Assembly: GCA_040954595.2 (NCBI GenBank)
Contig: CM082585.2
Coordinates: forward strand, 4,278,001 to 4,342,000
From: Balanoglossus misakiensis
Lineage: Eukaryota; Hemichordata
Direction of reading: 5' to 3'
DNA length: 64,000 nt
In this document: in pieces, positions 33,418 through 46,200 of the stretch
Numbering within the stretch: the first letter of the stretch is position 1
How the letters are laid out: every line of letters starts with the position of its first letter
Notes under the pieces: model-generated
Seen by the model: only the letters and a program-made list of their open reading frames with translations
Databases searched by the model: none
What the model was told of the DNA's origin: nothing
Position numbers and translations under genes: made by a program

Positions 33418-35290
33418 CCAGTCACGCAGCAAATCGAAGGAAGCGTCAATTGCCAAACGAATGACGTTGATTGTGTTGACCGATTTCTGTAGCTGGGTGC
33501 CAATTACGGTCATGGGCATGTTGGCGCTCTCAAACACAGTCACAATTCCGGGTGTTGTGTATGCGTGGACAGCTGTGTTCATCCTGCCCGTCAACTCTGC
33601 TGCAAACCCTGTCCTGTACACGATATCAGTTATCAACTCAAACAGAAAGGCAGCGGCAAAACAGAGTATGTTATCCAATGAGAGTACGACTGATCCGATA
33701 GGTATACCTAAAACAGATATTTGTCTCAGTATGTCTGTCTGACTGTCTGTTTGTCTGTCTATGTCTGCCTCGGTATGTGTCTCTGTCTGTCGATTAAATT
33801 AAATTTCACATTAAACTTGGACCGAAACCTGTGCAGATGAACTCAAATTATTTCGGGGAAAGATTCGCATAATACTTTAGGCTTTCATCAATTTCGTCTA
33901 CGCACGTGGCCATTCTAGTTTTGGCCCTCTCCCGTGCTAAGGACTTTTTTCATCCCTCTCTTACCTTCGTCAACATATCAACGACGTTTGACGAATGTTT
34001 TTGAGAACTGCCGCCACTGTATGCACAATATGCCTAAAATAATTCTATTCAGAAGGAAATGTATTTAAATTCTGCTGTGTTCTGGCAAAAAGCTTGACTT
34101 AAACGTTTTTTGTTCCGTTTCTTGTCCGTTCAAATCATATTCTAGTTAAGAATTGAACGAGCTAACAGTATCCTTCATGGCGTCAATTGTGCGTGTTTTG
34201 TCTAAGATCATATGTTAAGCACAAAACAGGATTCACGCTATCTCCGTTATGGCTGTAAATATGTACAAACACGCTCAATAGCATGTTTTTCTTACTCCTT
34301 TTTACAGTTTTGTTCCTTCATGACCAGATGCCGAAGAGTAAAATGATTCCATCTCCACTATTGAAATACATGCCTCTGTCCGATTACATCAGAAAGAGAC
34401 CCAAGGGTTTGCTGATTAAAGATGTCTACGTCATTGCTCGTGACGTCACTTCCGCTATGGACTTCCTCCATAGTAGAGGTACCTTGCACAACAATTTAGG
34501 GGAAGAGAGTGTCCTTGTAACGATAAAAGATGATGATGTAAGTGATATGGGTATCCCCGAGTCTGTTCTTTAGAGAAGAAAAATATAAATCAATTATACA
34601 AATTGAATATTTAAGGAATGGTCAGTTTCTCCGGCTTAAGGATGGTTTGTATATTTGTGGGTAACTGTGTTTTTAAAATGCGTTGGGGTACCCTGTATTT
34701 GTACTACTGAATGGATTGTCCTGTTTTTGAAATGCTCATTAAGGGTGTTGTGTGTAGTGTGCTTTTTGACGGTGCGGATTGATTACAGAAGTCATATTAT
34801 TCTAGCCCAAAGTATCTCCTAAATACATCATATAAGCCATGGATTGCATCATTTGGAATTTGCGTTCTTAAGTTCGGGCGCGTACATTAAAAATCTTCAT
34901 ATTTCGGTGGAAAAGCCTGACGACCAGTCCATTTACTTATTAAAATGCATGGGATGAACGATATTTTATTAAAAGGTTTACATTACGAATTATTTTTCAG
35001 TTGTGAGGGAACATATTAAATTACTACGCTACATTCAGTGTGCAAACTTGACTGGATAAGATTGTCAGCTAATTTTCTTCAACAAGTTGATATGTTATTA
35101 TTATCCAAAATGGATACGTTTATCTTTCTTATAGAAAACCGTCAACAAAGTTTTCCTGTCCTATGTCAGCAAATCAAAGATCATCGGGAAGATAGGCGAA
35201 AAGTTAGCATACATCAAAGATATAACGGCTTATGGAAGACTCATTTCACGACTGGCTGACTGTGCACAGAAAACTCAGAAATTGGTATAG
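33418..35290 (+). pseudogene. 3' fragment of lectin-LGR receptor (unit A): TM6-TM7 and kinase-like tail
   Basis: Three pieces match the last exons of unit B. 33418-33701 gives [20 protein letters not shown], then TM6 and TM7 with [13 protein letters not shown]. 34308-34537 and 35135-35290 are the two kinase-like exons, ending at TAG. The first piece begins abruptly within the large 7TM exon, so TM1-TM5, the LRRs and most of the ectodomain are missing between here and the 5' exons at 3539-5438. All three fragments stay open and splice sites are kept, so loss is recent or something constrains them. Compared with unit B, the DFG-like segment changed from LSDVSKSK to LSYVSKSK. A CCAG just before homology begins could by chance serve as an acceptor. 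Confidence 0.75.
33726..33795. repeat. (CTGT)n microsatellite after the 7TM exon
   Basis: A degenerate TGTCTGTC tract in the intron following the 7TM exon fragment. It corresponds to the tract at about 60500-60590 in unit B, so it predates the duplication. Confidence 0.7.
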
Positions 35291-36722
35291 AAAGTTCAGT
35301 CACGACCCATGCCTGCACGGGGAATGAACGCCTTTTAAAGTTAATTGTATGAATTCTCAACCGTAAAAATATTTATCTTTAACATTTCTTGTTAAATGTG
35401 TATTATACTAATTATAATAATCGAAAACAAGTTCCTAATCGAATTTCAGAAACTACTTAAATGTTAACGAAATATGATACTTTACTAATAATACAAGGCT
35501 GTAGTTCTTTGGATACAATTTTTAGGATCGATTTGTTGACAGACACTCGGGAGTGGTGGTAGTTTGGAATGCCGTATGTCACATGAATTGTATCTGGTCG
35601 GATTTTCATCTGCAACCCACAATACGCACAAAGGCAGCGGGCACACAAAACTATGGCCACTCTAAAACGGGTTGTTCAATAACGAGATGTGTCAGTTTTT
35701 AGGGCGCCCTTCTAACATATCATGAGTGCGAATCCCGATTCCAGCCGTATTTAAACAATTTGTTGGTACTATTTTCATTACATCGGCACTTATATTGACT
35801 CTATCAAAGAGGTCTTACTATTCTGCACGTGTCCAATTTCAAGATAATATATACCCAATCTCTCAATTTAGATGTTACAAATATATTAGTACTGTTTCCT
35901 CTGTTATAGTTCTTTTAACGCGTTGTCCGTGGATAATTATATGAATGTTTGGCCAATTTTGATACAAATTAAACTGGAGTCCTTAAACGACATTTGTTTG
36001 CCGCCATTGACAGGCGTGCTTTCACTAGAAATGAACGAAACATACAACAATGATAGAATTTGTAAACATGGCACAAATTTCGATCCTGGGTTACTGAATA
36101 GGGAGGTAGAAACAACATCTTTTCCTGTCTACTGTCATGTTAAATTTCACTTGGAGGTAACCCACGATATATCTCCCTGTCATTCAGATGTTACGTTATG
36201 TATTTACTAATTTGTTTGCAATTTAAAGAAAGAATTGTAATTTTGGAAGAGGTTTATAATTCATATATAAACATCAAGTTCTAATTGTATAAAGGTGAAG
36301 AAATATCGATTTGAGAGTCGATTGCCCAACAACCCCCAGAGCCTGGGAATGTCGACATAATGAAAATGTTTGGTAGTATTTAAATACATTCCACGTGAAA
36401 TACATTTATAACATTTGGTGTAGATAGGAAGAATTAGTGGTAGCTATGAAGAGGTTATTCAATCTTTATAAATTGTCACTTTATTTTGGCCATGATCTTA
36501 GCAGTGAAACACTTCAAATGCTGACATTGGCTTAACAATTTACGACAATGACCGACAACCAATGAGAAGATTATAATGTCATTTTGCACTTTGATCGTTG
36601 GATAATGTTGATTATGTTGTGTACCGGATATTTATCTAGCTTTTTGAGAATACTGTGAATTCGCGCTTTAGAGCATTGATTTCTTTTACACACCTAAACA
36701 TCTGCGTGTTGTATGCAATAAA
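35291..36722 (+). other. 3' UTR-like region of unit A with polyadenylation signal AATAAA (36717-36722)
   Basis: Colinear with 61983-63001 of unit B: both contain TTCCTAATCGAATTTC, CATCATGAGTGCGAAT, and TTTTGCACTTT followed by GCGTGTTGTA...AATAAA. The conserved AATAAA at the end of the homologous block suggests a 3' UTR of roughly 1 kb or more. No exon was recognised inside. Confidence 0.55.
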
Positions 36723-38936
36723 GTCTACTTACTCCCAATACTTAATGCTTCGACGAGTCTCTACTTTTGATATTAAATATATCTCTTTCTAACTGCAGAG
36801 TGAGATATCCCAATAAAACAACTGCACGTACGCTAGAAAGTGTGTGGAAGATGGCGTATCATGAATTACGATACGGCATGTCACGATATATTGGATGCTT
36901 TGATCGTTTTTTTCTTCAAGACATTGAAAAACTCAAAACTAGATTTATATTTGGCGAGTATGTATGGACGAAAACATATTCAACTCCTAAACTGCCCAAT
37001 CAAATTGCTGAAGTTCCGCACCTCTTTCGTTGTGATGAATTGGACAATTGTCAACACCTATCACGTGATGGCTCTTAGTGTATTCAGCACCAAGTTCGTT
37101 TGAATTTCGGCAAAAACCTTTGATTCGTTTTTGCCGACGGTGTTTATATGTGTTATGATCTTTTTTATAGAATGGCGGTGGTTCTAAACACGCAAAAAAA
37201 AAAAAAAAAAACATTTTCGGCTCTGCAAATTTTAAGAAGCAGAAATACAATTAACTGGGGGATCCCCATTATATATAAGACTTTGATTTAAAATCTTCAA
37301 CAAAGAAATTTGCGATTGAAATATGTTATCACGAACCCTATAATCTCTGAAATTTTTATTTTATATGCAGGAACCTCCATACAAATTCTAATACAAAATA
37401 TAAGAAGTTGAATCCGATGTTCTTCCCGAACCGGCACACCGCCGAGCACGATGTAAAATATGACAAATGAAACAAATTTAGTTGATATTCAGACAGATAT
37501 TCTTGTCGCACGAAGAACCTATTTTAAAAATCAAAGATTCATCCATTTTCAAATTGCGGCATATGATCAAAGATGGCAAGCGTGAGACCAATCTTACAGC
37601 CCGAGTTCAGACGACTCACTGGTTTAAACTTTAAACGACTTGCCATTATCCAAACCTCGCGCTTTGTGACACGCGGCACTGATTGAACTAGGTGTGGCTT
37701 TGTGTGTCTTTTGTAAGTTGTCTAGACGCTCTCGGCATTAGAAATACAAGTACGACTTAGATTGTAGACATTTATAAAAACCAGTATCACGTGACACACA
37801 ACAAACCCATTCAATAAACAAAAAAGAGACCAAAGAAACGACCGATAGCGATATCGCATAAATAAGCACTGGAACGAAGAGAGCTGAAGGTCGGTTGACC
37901 AATTTTGAATTACCGTCAAAGCGTAAATTTTCACTGGATTTAATTTCACTGAGTTGGTGTATGGCGCGCATTCACAACGTTTTCAGCTTGATTTGGCTTT
38001 AAGACGGCGAGTTCTATTGTAATCTTACATTTTCATTAGAATTAAATAGCAGGTAGGTATAGAAAAAATTATCAATCAGCACATATAGCGAAATTAATAA
38101 CTATCGGCCATTGAAACGCTACTGCTATTACCAATTCAATTTGGCCATCCGGGTCGCTTGCTACTATCATCTCCAAGCAGTGTATATAAATATTCGATTG
38201 TGATGGTAGCTTTTCATTGCTGAACCGAGGCATATCGGGAGCTTCTTTCTCCATTATATATATTTATACACCAAATGTTATCAAAAAGAATTTCCTCTCT
38301 GGAACACGTCTCGTCTGGTAAATTGTCTCGTCTGGTGAATTATAAGTATTCAAGTTGGGCGTCGGGGTTGAAGTTAATTATTTTGTAAAAGGGCAACATA
38401 ACACGACAAATAAAATATTGACTAGTAAGATATTCGGCAGACATTTTGTGATTCCAGCACCTAACGACTTTGCCCTTTGCTTTTCGTCTTGTTTCCCTAA
38501 CGTTTGTACAGAGTTCATTATAGTTGGAAATGTCTGAACGAAAATGTGCCGTTATTCAGGGCAGCTCATTGCATAATTATGCATACTTCGCAATCACAAA
38601 TAATGTACATTTATATAGAGAAATCCATCTCTCGGGGCGGGAGAAAACGCCTCGAGCGACGGGTTTCTAAGTCTAGCCTGAGTGCAGTGCCTCCATAAGG
38701 CAAATAAGAAGATGGAATTGATAATTATTACAGCAGCCAATGGTCGGTATTTTAATTTATGCAAGTGGCATTTGTAATTACATTTGGTTAGCCACAGTTG
38801 ATATGCTTGGCCAAGTCAAACCCCGCAGTGCAATTGGAAACCAGACTGCAAGTATAGTATATACATTACACATTTCATGCGAACAGACATTCTTTGAGAT
38901 TGAGATGCAAACGGATGAAACTTCGCGTTAGACATC
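36723..38936 (+). promoter_or_regulatory. intergenic region and upstream region of receptor unit B
   Basis: 36723-38129 shows nothing recognisable apart from a poly-A run near 37193. From about 38130 to 38490 and from about 38635 to 38936 it matches the upstream region of unit A, ending directly at the homologous signal-peptide ATG (CATCATGGAAA in both). These conserved blocks are candidates for promoter and 5' leader. Confidence 0.5.
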
Positions 38937-40207
38937 ATGGAAAGGTTTCGTGTGTATTTTTGTACACTTTTACTGGTAATTACAATTACTTTCCCGTGCA
39001 AGGTAAGAATTTGTTTATTTCAGACAAAAGAATCATTTGCTTTGTTATTAGATTATTGCCCTAACATTTGTCCATTGTCGAAGTGCAAGATGCACACATC
39101 GTTTGACACAGGAATATCTTGTACTTTCACTTTTACACGAAGCTATATTACTTTGTAATACAATTGTAAACAACTTGGTATCAAGCTGATGTCAAACAAA
39201 TAACTGATGACCTATTATATCTCCGCGAAACTTTTTCGCTTTTTGAGTTATCGAGTTTCATTAAGGTAAATCCATCAAATCAATCCATTAAGAAAACTGT
39301 TGACTCAGCATTTTTCACCAATGGTTTGTCTATGGGCAATTTTTTTAACACAATTTATTTCAAAATGGAGCGCGGCGACCACACGATTTTATTTGACCAA
39401 TGATTTTTTATACTTGACTGAACTATGTATACAATTTCGTGAAAATGACAATAGTAGAAGTTGTTTTCTAGCAATCATCAATGTAATCCTATGGGAAAAA
39501 GACAAATACGCGCAGTTTTCCGGTTTATGTTCTGCGCGTACATCCTTAAACTATCAAACGCGTTTGTTACCCAGGCACAGTCCGCAGTCGGCCCAGATGT
39601 ATGCGAACAGAGGTGGAAACTAGGGCCGTATGACGAACAAGTATGCGCTTGTCCAGCTGGCTTCACACCTGATCCAAGTTCACACCAGTGCGAAGGTGAG
39701 TTTTGTGAGAGAAATGTGGTCGTGTGACAAAGAAAAAAAGCTAATGTCTATTTAGTATAGAACACTTAGTGAAGTAAACAGTATTGCAATTGGCGATATC
39801 ATACAAATCCATCTGAATTATGATCAACAGTAGAGGCTTTTTCCGATGGACATTTAAACATGAACATTTCTTAACAGGAACAGGTTGGGCATATATTGGG
39901 ACAAAATCTGACAACCTTCACTGATCTTTTGAAACTCGTATTAGTAAACAGAGGACAATTTCAATTGGAAATTAAACTTCAGCGAATATAACATTTTATT
40001 TCAACTTGAAATAGATAAAAAAACAAATATCCACCAGTTTCTATTTTCTTCTGTTTATGGTTTGAATGATTTTTTCTCATTTAGATATCGACGAATGTGA
40101 AACGATGAATAATACATGTAATCATATATGTGTAAATACAATCGGATCTTTTTACTGCGCATGTTACCATGGTTATGAGTTACAAGATGACAACAACACA
40201 TGTGACG
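38937..40207 (+). other. unit B exons 1-3: signal peptide, EGF-like, cbEGF
   Basis: Exon 1, 38937-39002, encodes [22 protein letters not shown]. Exon 2, 39575-39695, is EGF-like, with [21 protein letters not shown]. Exon 3, 40085-40207, is a calcium-binding EGF ([32 protein letters not shown]). Junctions are phase 0 then phase 1. The three exons are very similar to 3539-5438, which supports the start choice and both gene models. Confidence 0.82.
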
Positions 40208-43200
40208 GTGAGCGACACTTCTTTTATTCTGTATATGTAAATTCATTATTTCAAATTTTCGTGACTTCATTTTCAAGCAGATTGCGTTTAATTATTCATT
40301 TATTCATTCGCCAGCTTGTGCGTTCATCTGTTACGATGGCAACTGCTTAATTGAACGCTATCGATGCGACAACTACCGTGACTGTCAAGCTGGCGAAGAC
40401 GAAATGGGATGCGAAAGTGAGAATTTTATAAATAAAATGTTTAGTGCAATGAACGCGTGAATGTGTATATAATAGGATTAATCTAAAACAACGTTACATT
40501 AATTTTTTCACTATCATTGTTCTTTTTGTAATGTTTACATTTTCTTTTCTTTTTTAAATCAAATATCTGTTTGTCAATATGGCCTGTACATATGCACACT
40601 TTTAATGTTCACAAACGAAATTCCATTCAAGTCCCGACTTGAATATAAATTTAAATATTGGAAATTGATATTACATATATGCTGGTTTTCGGTGGTTGAA
40701 GACGAAACTGCAATTGATAAATAGAACTTTAGTACCTTCAGAAAGACGACAATTTAGTTTTTTTTTCATTGGCTGGGCTGTATATGGTATACGCCTGGCC
40801 ACAGTTAAGGTTAGGGATTAAAAAAATGGCTCACTTTTGTATTTTCATAGCATGTGGCTACAAGGAATATCGATGCAGCGACGGAACGTGTATTCCAAAC
40901 TACAGGCTTTGCGACGGATATGCGAATTGTAACGATGACGAGTCTGCTTGTGGGCGTGAGTAAATCATTATGTCTCTAGCCATTACGCTGTTTATATAGT
41001 TCTGTTATTCATCTCATTAGTTACAGCGACTGCAAGATACAACGTCTAAACACACACCTTTTGGGCAGGATGCCAGCAGCTCCTCACAATGCGATATTAA
41101 ATTGGCAATCGCGGTGACTGATGGGAACTGTAGACTGCAATAATGCAAGATCGTTATATTGCATGACTGCGCCGCCATTATTAACAATCTCACTTTACAT
41201 GTACATTTGTCACATTTATCAATGATATCCAATCTAGTTTCAACCGACTTATTGTGCGATCAACTATAGTATCCGTATGGCTTTCTTCACAGTGTGCGGA
41301 GCCTTGACATATTACCCATGCGACGACAATGGAACCAACTGCGTATATAACACAGAGGTCTGCGATCAGCGGCGGAACTGCGACGGTGCAATAGACGAGA
41401 AAGTTTGCGGAGGTGAAATGAAATATATAATTATGGTGTTACTTATGTTTATTTGACGTTTTCTGTGCCTATTAGAATATTATGCTACATGTATATTAAA
41501 GTATAATCTTCCTTTGAAACGATGGTAGTGACTGCCAAACGGTTTACTAAAACGACAGGTGTGAACAAAAGTTAATTCAAAACATAACGATATTGTTCAT
41601 TATTTTGTATAATTCTCAGCCATGCGTGCGACTAGCACATGCGTCATTTGTGAGTAATTGTTTTTCTCTCTTTTTTTTCGATTTGTCATTGAAACAGACT
41701 GTAACGCCGATGAATTCGAATGCGGCAGCGGTGAATGTGTGACATCGACTTTGGTCTGCAACTCCGTTGAGGACTGCTTGGACGGTTCTGATGAGTTGAA
41801 CTGTGAAGGTATTGACATTTGCCTATCATATCTTCAGGGGTTAGAGAGCAGTGGGAAATTTTAGGGTTGTGTCTTTAAAAAATCGGCTTTTCCGATCACA
41901 ACCAAAAAGGGGAACCAATGACGCAGTTATATTTGCTTGTTAATCGTGAAACTCATTAATGAAAGAATGCATGTTGTGGAGTTATTGATGACAGGTTAAA
42001 ATGGTCGATGTCACTGTCGAAATGTTCAGTAAGAGGTTAGAATACCCATCCCCAGTGTATTTCTCTTCGTGTTAAAAGTAATATGTATACATGTATGAAA
42101 TAAAAAAAAAAAACACATTTTTAAATCAATGATATTTTATATGTTCCAAGCTAGTTTTCCTTTCTTTATTTTACAGTTCACAGTATTGCATTCGAACAGC
42201 CGACCATACAAAGCACTACTAACTACGACTACGGTGGGTCTGAAACAGCTGTCGACGGAAATCGGCAGGCTTGGATGTATGCTTATAGCTGTACCCAAAC
42301 ACACCTGGACTACGAGCCTTGGTGGCGAGTTGATTTGCAAATTGAATATCAAGTTTTCAGAGTGGACATTACAAACAGGGACGACTGTTGCGGTAAGTAC
42401 ATGCGTATGCGTACTAAGCGACGTGCACAGGGACAACACATGTTGAGAATTGACTTTATAACCAATTTAAACGGAAACAGGGCAGGGTGCAATTACAAAA
42501 ATGGCTCTCTGTGTACATGTCAAACTAGACAAGAGTACGAAATGATTCTGTTATTTTGCAGGGGTTAGTCTGATGTGTGAGTATAGCTATTCAATTATTA
42601 TTTTAAATGTTACGTACTTGTGAAATGAATTCTACAACGAGTCTGTTATCAACTATCAACTATTGAATGCATATACATGTATGTACATACAGACCATTAA
42701 GGTATACATACCATTCTGAGATCAAGCCATTAAGCCGGTGGCCGGCCATTTCTTGTCATGTTTTAACTGTGCTTTTTTCTGTTGATTTCTCATTTCATCA
42801 GCGGAACGTCTCGTCCGTGCAGAAGTGCGTGTTGGCAATCATGTTAATCCTAAAGAAAACCCAATCTGTGGCACTCCCGTGGGCGCATTTACTAAACCAC
42901 GTCTTGTCATGAATTGCCAAGGAAAAACAATGGGAAGATATGTTGGTGTTGTGATACCACGCCGATCGTAATTTCTAACTCTTTGCGAAGTTGATGTCTA
43001 TGGTGCAGGTTATTTGACATATTGCATTATCTGCAGATGCATGGTTGTATACACACTGGAAAGGTTGTTGCACTGTGGGGTATCTGTTTCCGATAGGTAG
43101 CTGTTCCCCTGTTAATAGTAGTGTTGTATGATCATGACAGTCCACGCCCCTTGTTATACATCATTGATTGTTGGCGAGAGAAACACAAATCAGCAAACCA

Positions 43201-46200
43201 ATATCACTCCGATTTGTTTCAGATAGAAACAACTGTAACGATGGCAACATATCACCGTGTAGCACCGTGGAAACTGGTGGGTGTACCTGTTGCGAAGGAT
43301 ACCAGGAACGAGAAGAGAATATGTGCGAAGGTAAGGATGGCAGCTTACCCGTTCAGAAATGGCGTTCTTGCCAGCAGAACAAACATAGGAGTGTATTTTC
43401 TAATTATGTCAAATTCAGCACATTTGTCATGTGAATGTGGTACCATCACCAGACATTTTCGCCTCTAGTTACCAGACCAAGAGGCAAACTTCGTCTATCT
43501 TTCTCATCTAAATCAACGAATTTCACTGTTAATACCTATTAATGTCATAATTGTGGTAGTCCATTATTTTAAATGAAGTTAAATAATTAATCAATTTGGT
43601 GTAAGAAAAATAATGCTGATAATATGCCTTTAAGTCTTATCTAACCCAATGACGAATATCATGATAATGTTTTCGCATACATGCTAAGTCGACAAGAACA
43701 GTGTTCTGCGTTTCAATGTATTTCATAGGTTGGAATGAGGAATTTTATTTACACAGAACAAAACACTCAACATGCTTTCTAAGTTATAGCTATACGGTCT
43801 CTTTCGTAATTTTGGAACATGCGTAGATGTTCACTTTAACTGCATGGGAATGCCAAAAAGATCGGACGGAAAAAAACTGACGAAGATATATTTAGTGTTG
43901 CCTTACAGATATAAACGAATGTGAACTAATAGAAAACACTGACACTTGTGATCAACTATGCGTAAACACACCCGGTTCCTTCCACTGTGCCTGTGACCGA
44001 GGATATTATCTGCATACGGATGGAAGAAAATGCGTGCGTAAGTAATTTGTCTAATGGTATTACCCCCTGAAAAGTTAATGTGATCTAGATTCAGTCACGG
44101 TTGGCATGTATATGTTGATGAACTTTTAATAAAGAGAATGTGAAAATTGTCACAATCCATGTTAAATATCAAAGTGATATCATTACAAACGTGTGTAAAG
44201 TGACTCAGGGGAAGAAAGGGCTTCGTGGTGGCCCCTGGTGTTCAGTCGCCTGTACGTCATATTAATATGAAGTTATACCACATATTTTAGTGATTGGATG
44301 TGAACAATTGGTTTAAATGTCAACTTGGCATCGACATCGTTGCTCGTGGCATTATTTACCACCTTTAAACCGTAGGTTCTGGGTTAGTTTAACAAAATCA
44401 GAATTATATGGCAAGAAAAAAGATTTCTGGTCTGGTATTTTACAGGTACCCCGAAGTTTGTACTGTTTATAGAAGAGAGGACATATTATGATGCCGTGTT
44501 ATCATGCCAGAGTTTTGGCATGAATTTGTTGAGAATCACAGATTGGGACAAACATCAAGAGGTGATATGGTTCGCCCTAGCAGAGGATGGAATCGGTAAC
44601 TTTTGGGTCGACGGAAGAGTTACTAACTACTATACGCAAGAAGTGCAACATTTAGATGGAACGATAGCACAGTTCGTGTGGTTTGTCCCTGGCTATGGCG
44701 AGCCGAGTGGAAATGGTCCATGTCTCCAGATGTCTTGGTAGGTGATGTTTTGTCTGGGGTTATTACTGACCTCGGTGGGGGTAGTGCATGTGCTTATTTC
44801 GCACGCCGAACCCACAGTCGGAAAAGTGGCGCTGTTGTCTGATTAGCAAGGACGTCATTACCTTACGTGATCACTTACATGAGATGATGTCATCGCATTT
44901 TCTGTGTGTCCGCGTGTGTGTCTGCCTGTCTGTATGCACGGTACCTCAAGAACGTCTGATCAGATTTCTATCAGCTTTGGTATACGGCTTCCATTTTGGA
45001 ATGGCAAAACATGATTAGTTTTTTGGTGACGGCGGGCATCGTATTATGGACGAAAGGAATACACCGTCAACTGGTGCCTGGCGGCAGCGTCACCTCACAC
45101 TTAGTGACCGTTGTTGATTGTGTAAATCATTCCTTTTAAATTATGCTTTCATAGGCTAGGCAATATCCACTATATGTTGGATGATGACTTCTGTTACAAA
45201 TTGAAGAAATACATTTGCGAACAGGCGACAGGTAATGCAACGTTTATAGTATGCGTGACTCATTTGAATGCTAATCCCCGAAACAATATCACCTGGCAAT
45301 TAATTTTCTTACCAATGAACGAAATCCGCCATAATTTTGTTCATACTTATGATCATTACATAAAAACGATATTGAAGCAATAGGGAAATGTGACTTTTCA
45401 AGGTGACTGTTTTGAGGATGCTACAATTATAGTTGACAGGCAATGCGAAAATCCGTTTGCACACTTTAATTAAGAGTTGCCGCTGCACGCGCTGAAAGTA
45501 AATATCTTCACCAAAATAGATTCACCTTTTGCGCAACGTGATGAGAATTTCTCTCATCACAAGAAGAAAAAGGTGATGAAATAAAGTTTACCAAATCAAA
45601 ACGCCCTGCTCATATCTGAAAATCACTGTTTATATAGGTCCACGTGTTGACAAGATGTCTGAACATTAAAAACAGAGGGTTTCTGTCGTGTAAAAGCCTG
45701 AGAATGCGAATACATGTAAACGGATTCAAATTGAATATTTAAAGACAAGTCGATAAACAGGGAATGTAAGGTCATTTTAGATGACGGAGAATGGTCATCA
45801 TTTTTGTTATAGATTCAATAGACGACTGTAAGGTTCCAATGGTTAATGTCGGCTGTAAAGAGATTTGCGGACGCAAGCTGGGTTATCTGATTTGCCCTTG
45901 TTTTTCGAACGATTACCAATACATAGGGAATACAAGAACACCCTGTGCCGGTTAGTGGAAATTGATTCATTGACTTTTCACATGTAGATTTGTGGCTACA
46001 AAGATATTGTGCAGTAATTTCGCAATTTCGAGTATATACGGTCCTTTACGGAGATGGACATGGGTCCTGGAGCATATGTATTCTTTGCAATCAGAAAGCT
46101 TTTATAGAAAATGTCTGCATGTCAACGATATACTGAACGATTTTGCATCAAAAAGGAGTTGTAATTTTGAGAATGTGTTTTGATCACCTATTATTGAACG

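Noticed and set aside
33204-33678. Minus-strand open frames opposite the TM6-TM7 fragment
   Set aside because: They are antisense shadows of the receptor exon and recur opposite the same exon in unit B (60140-60418).
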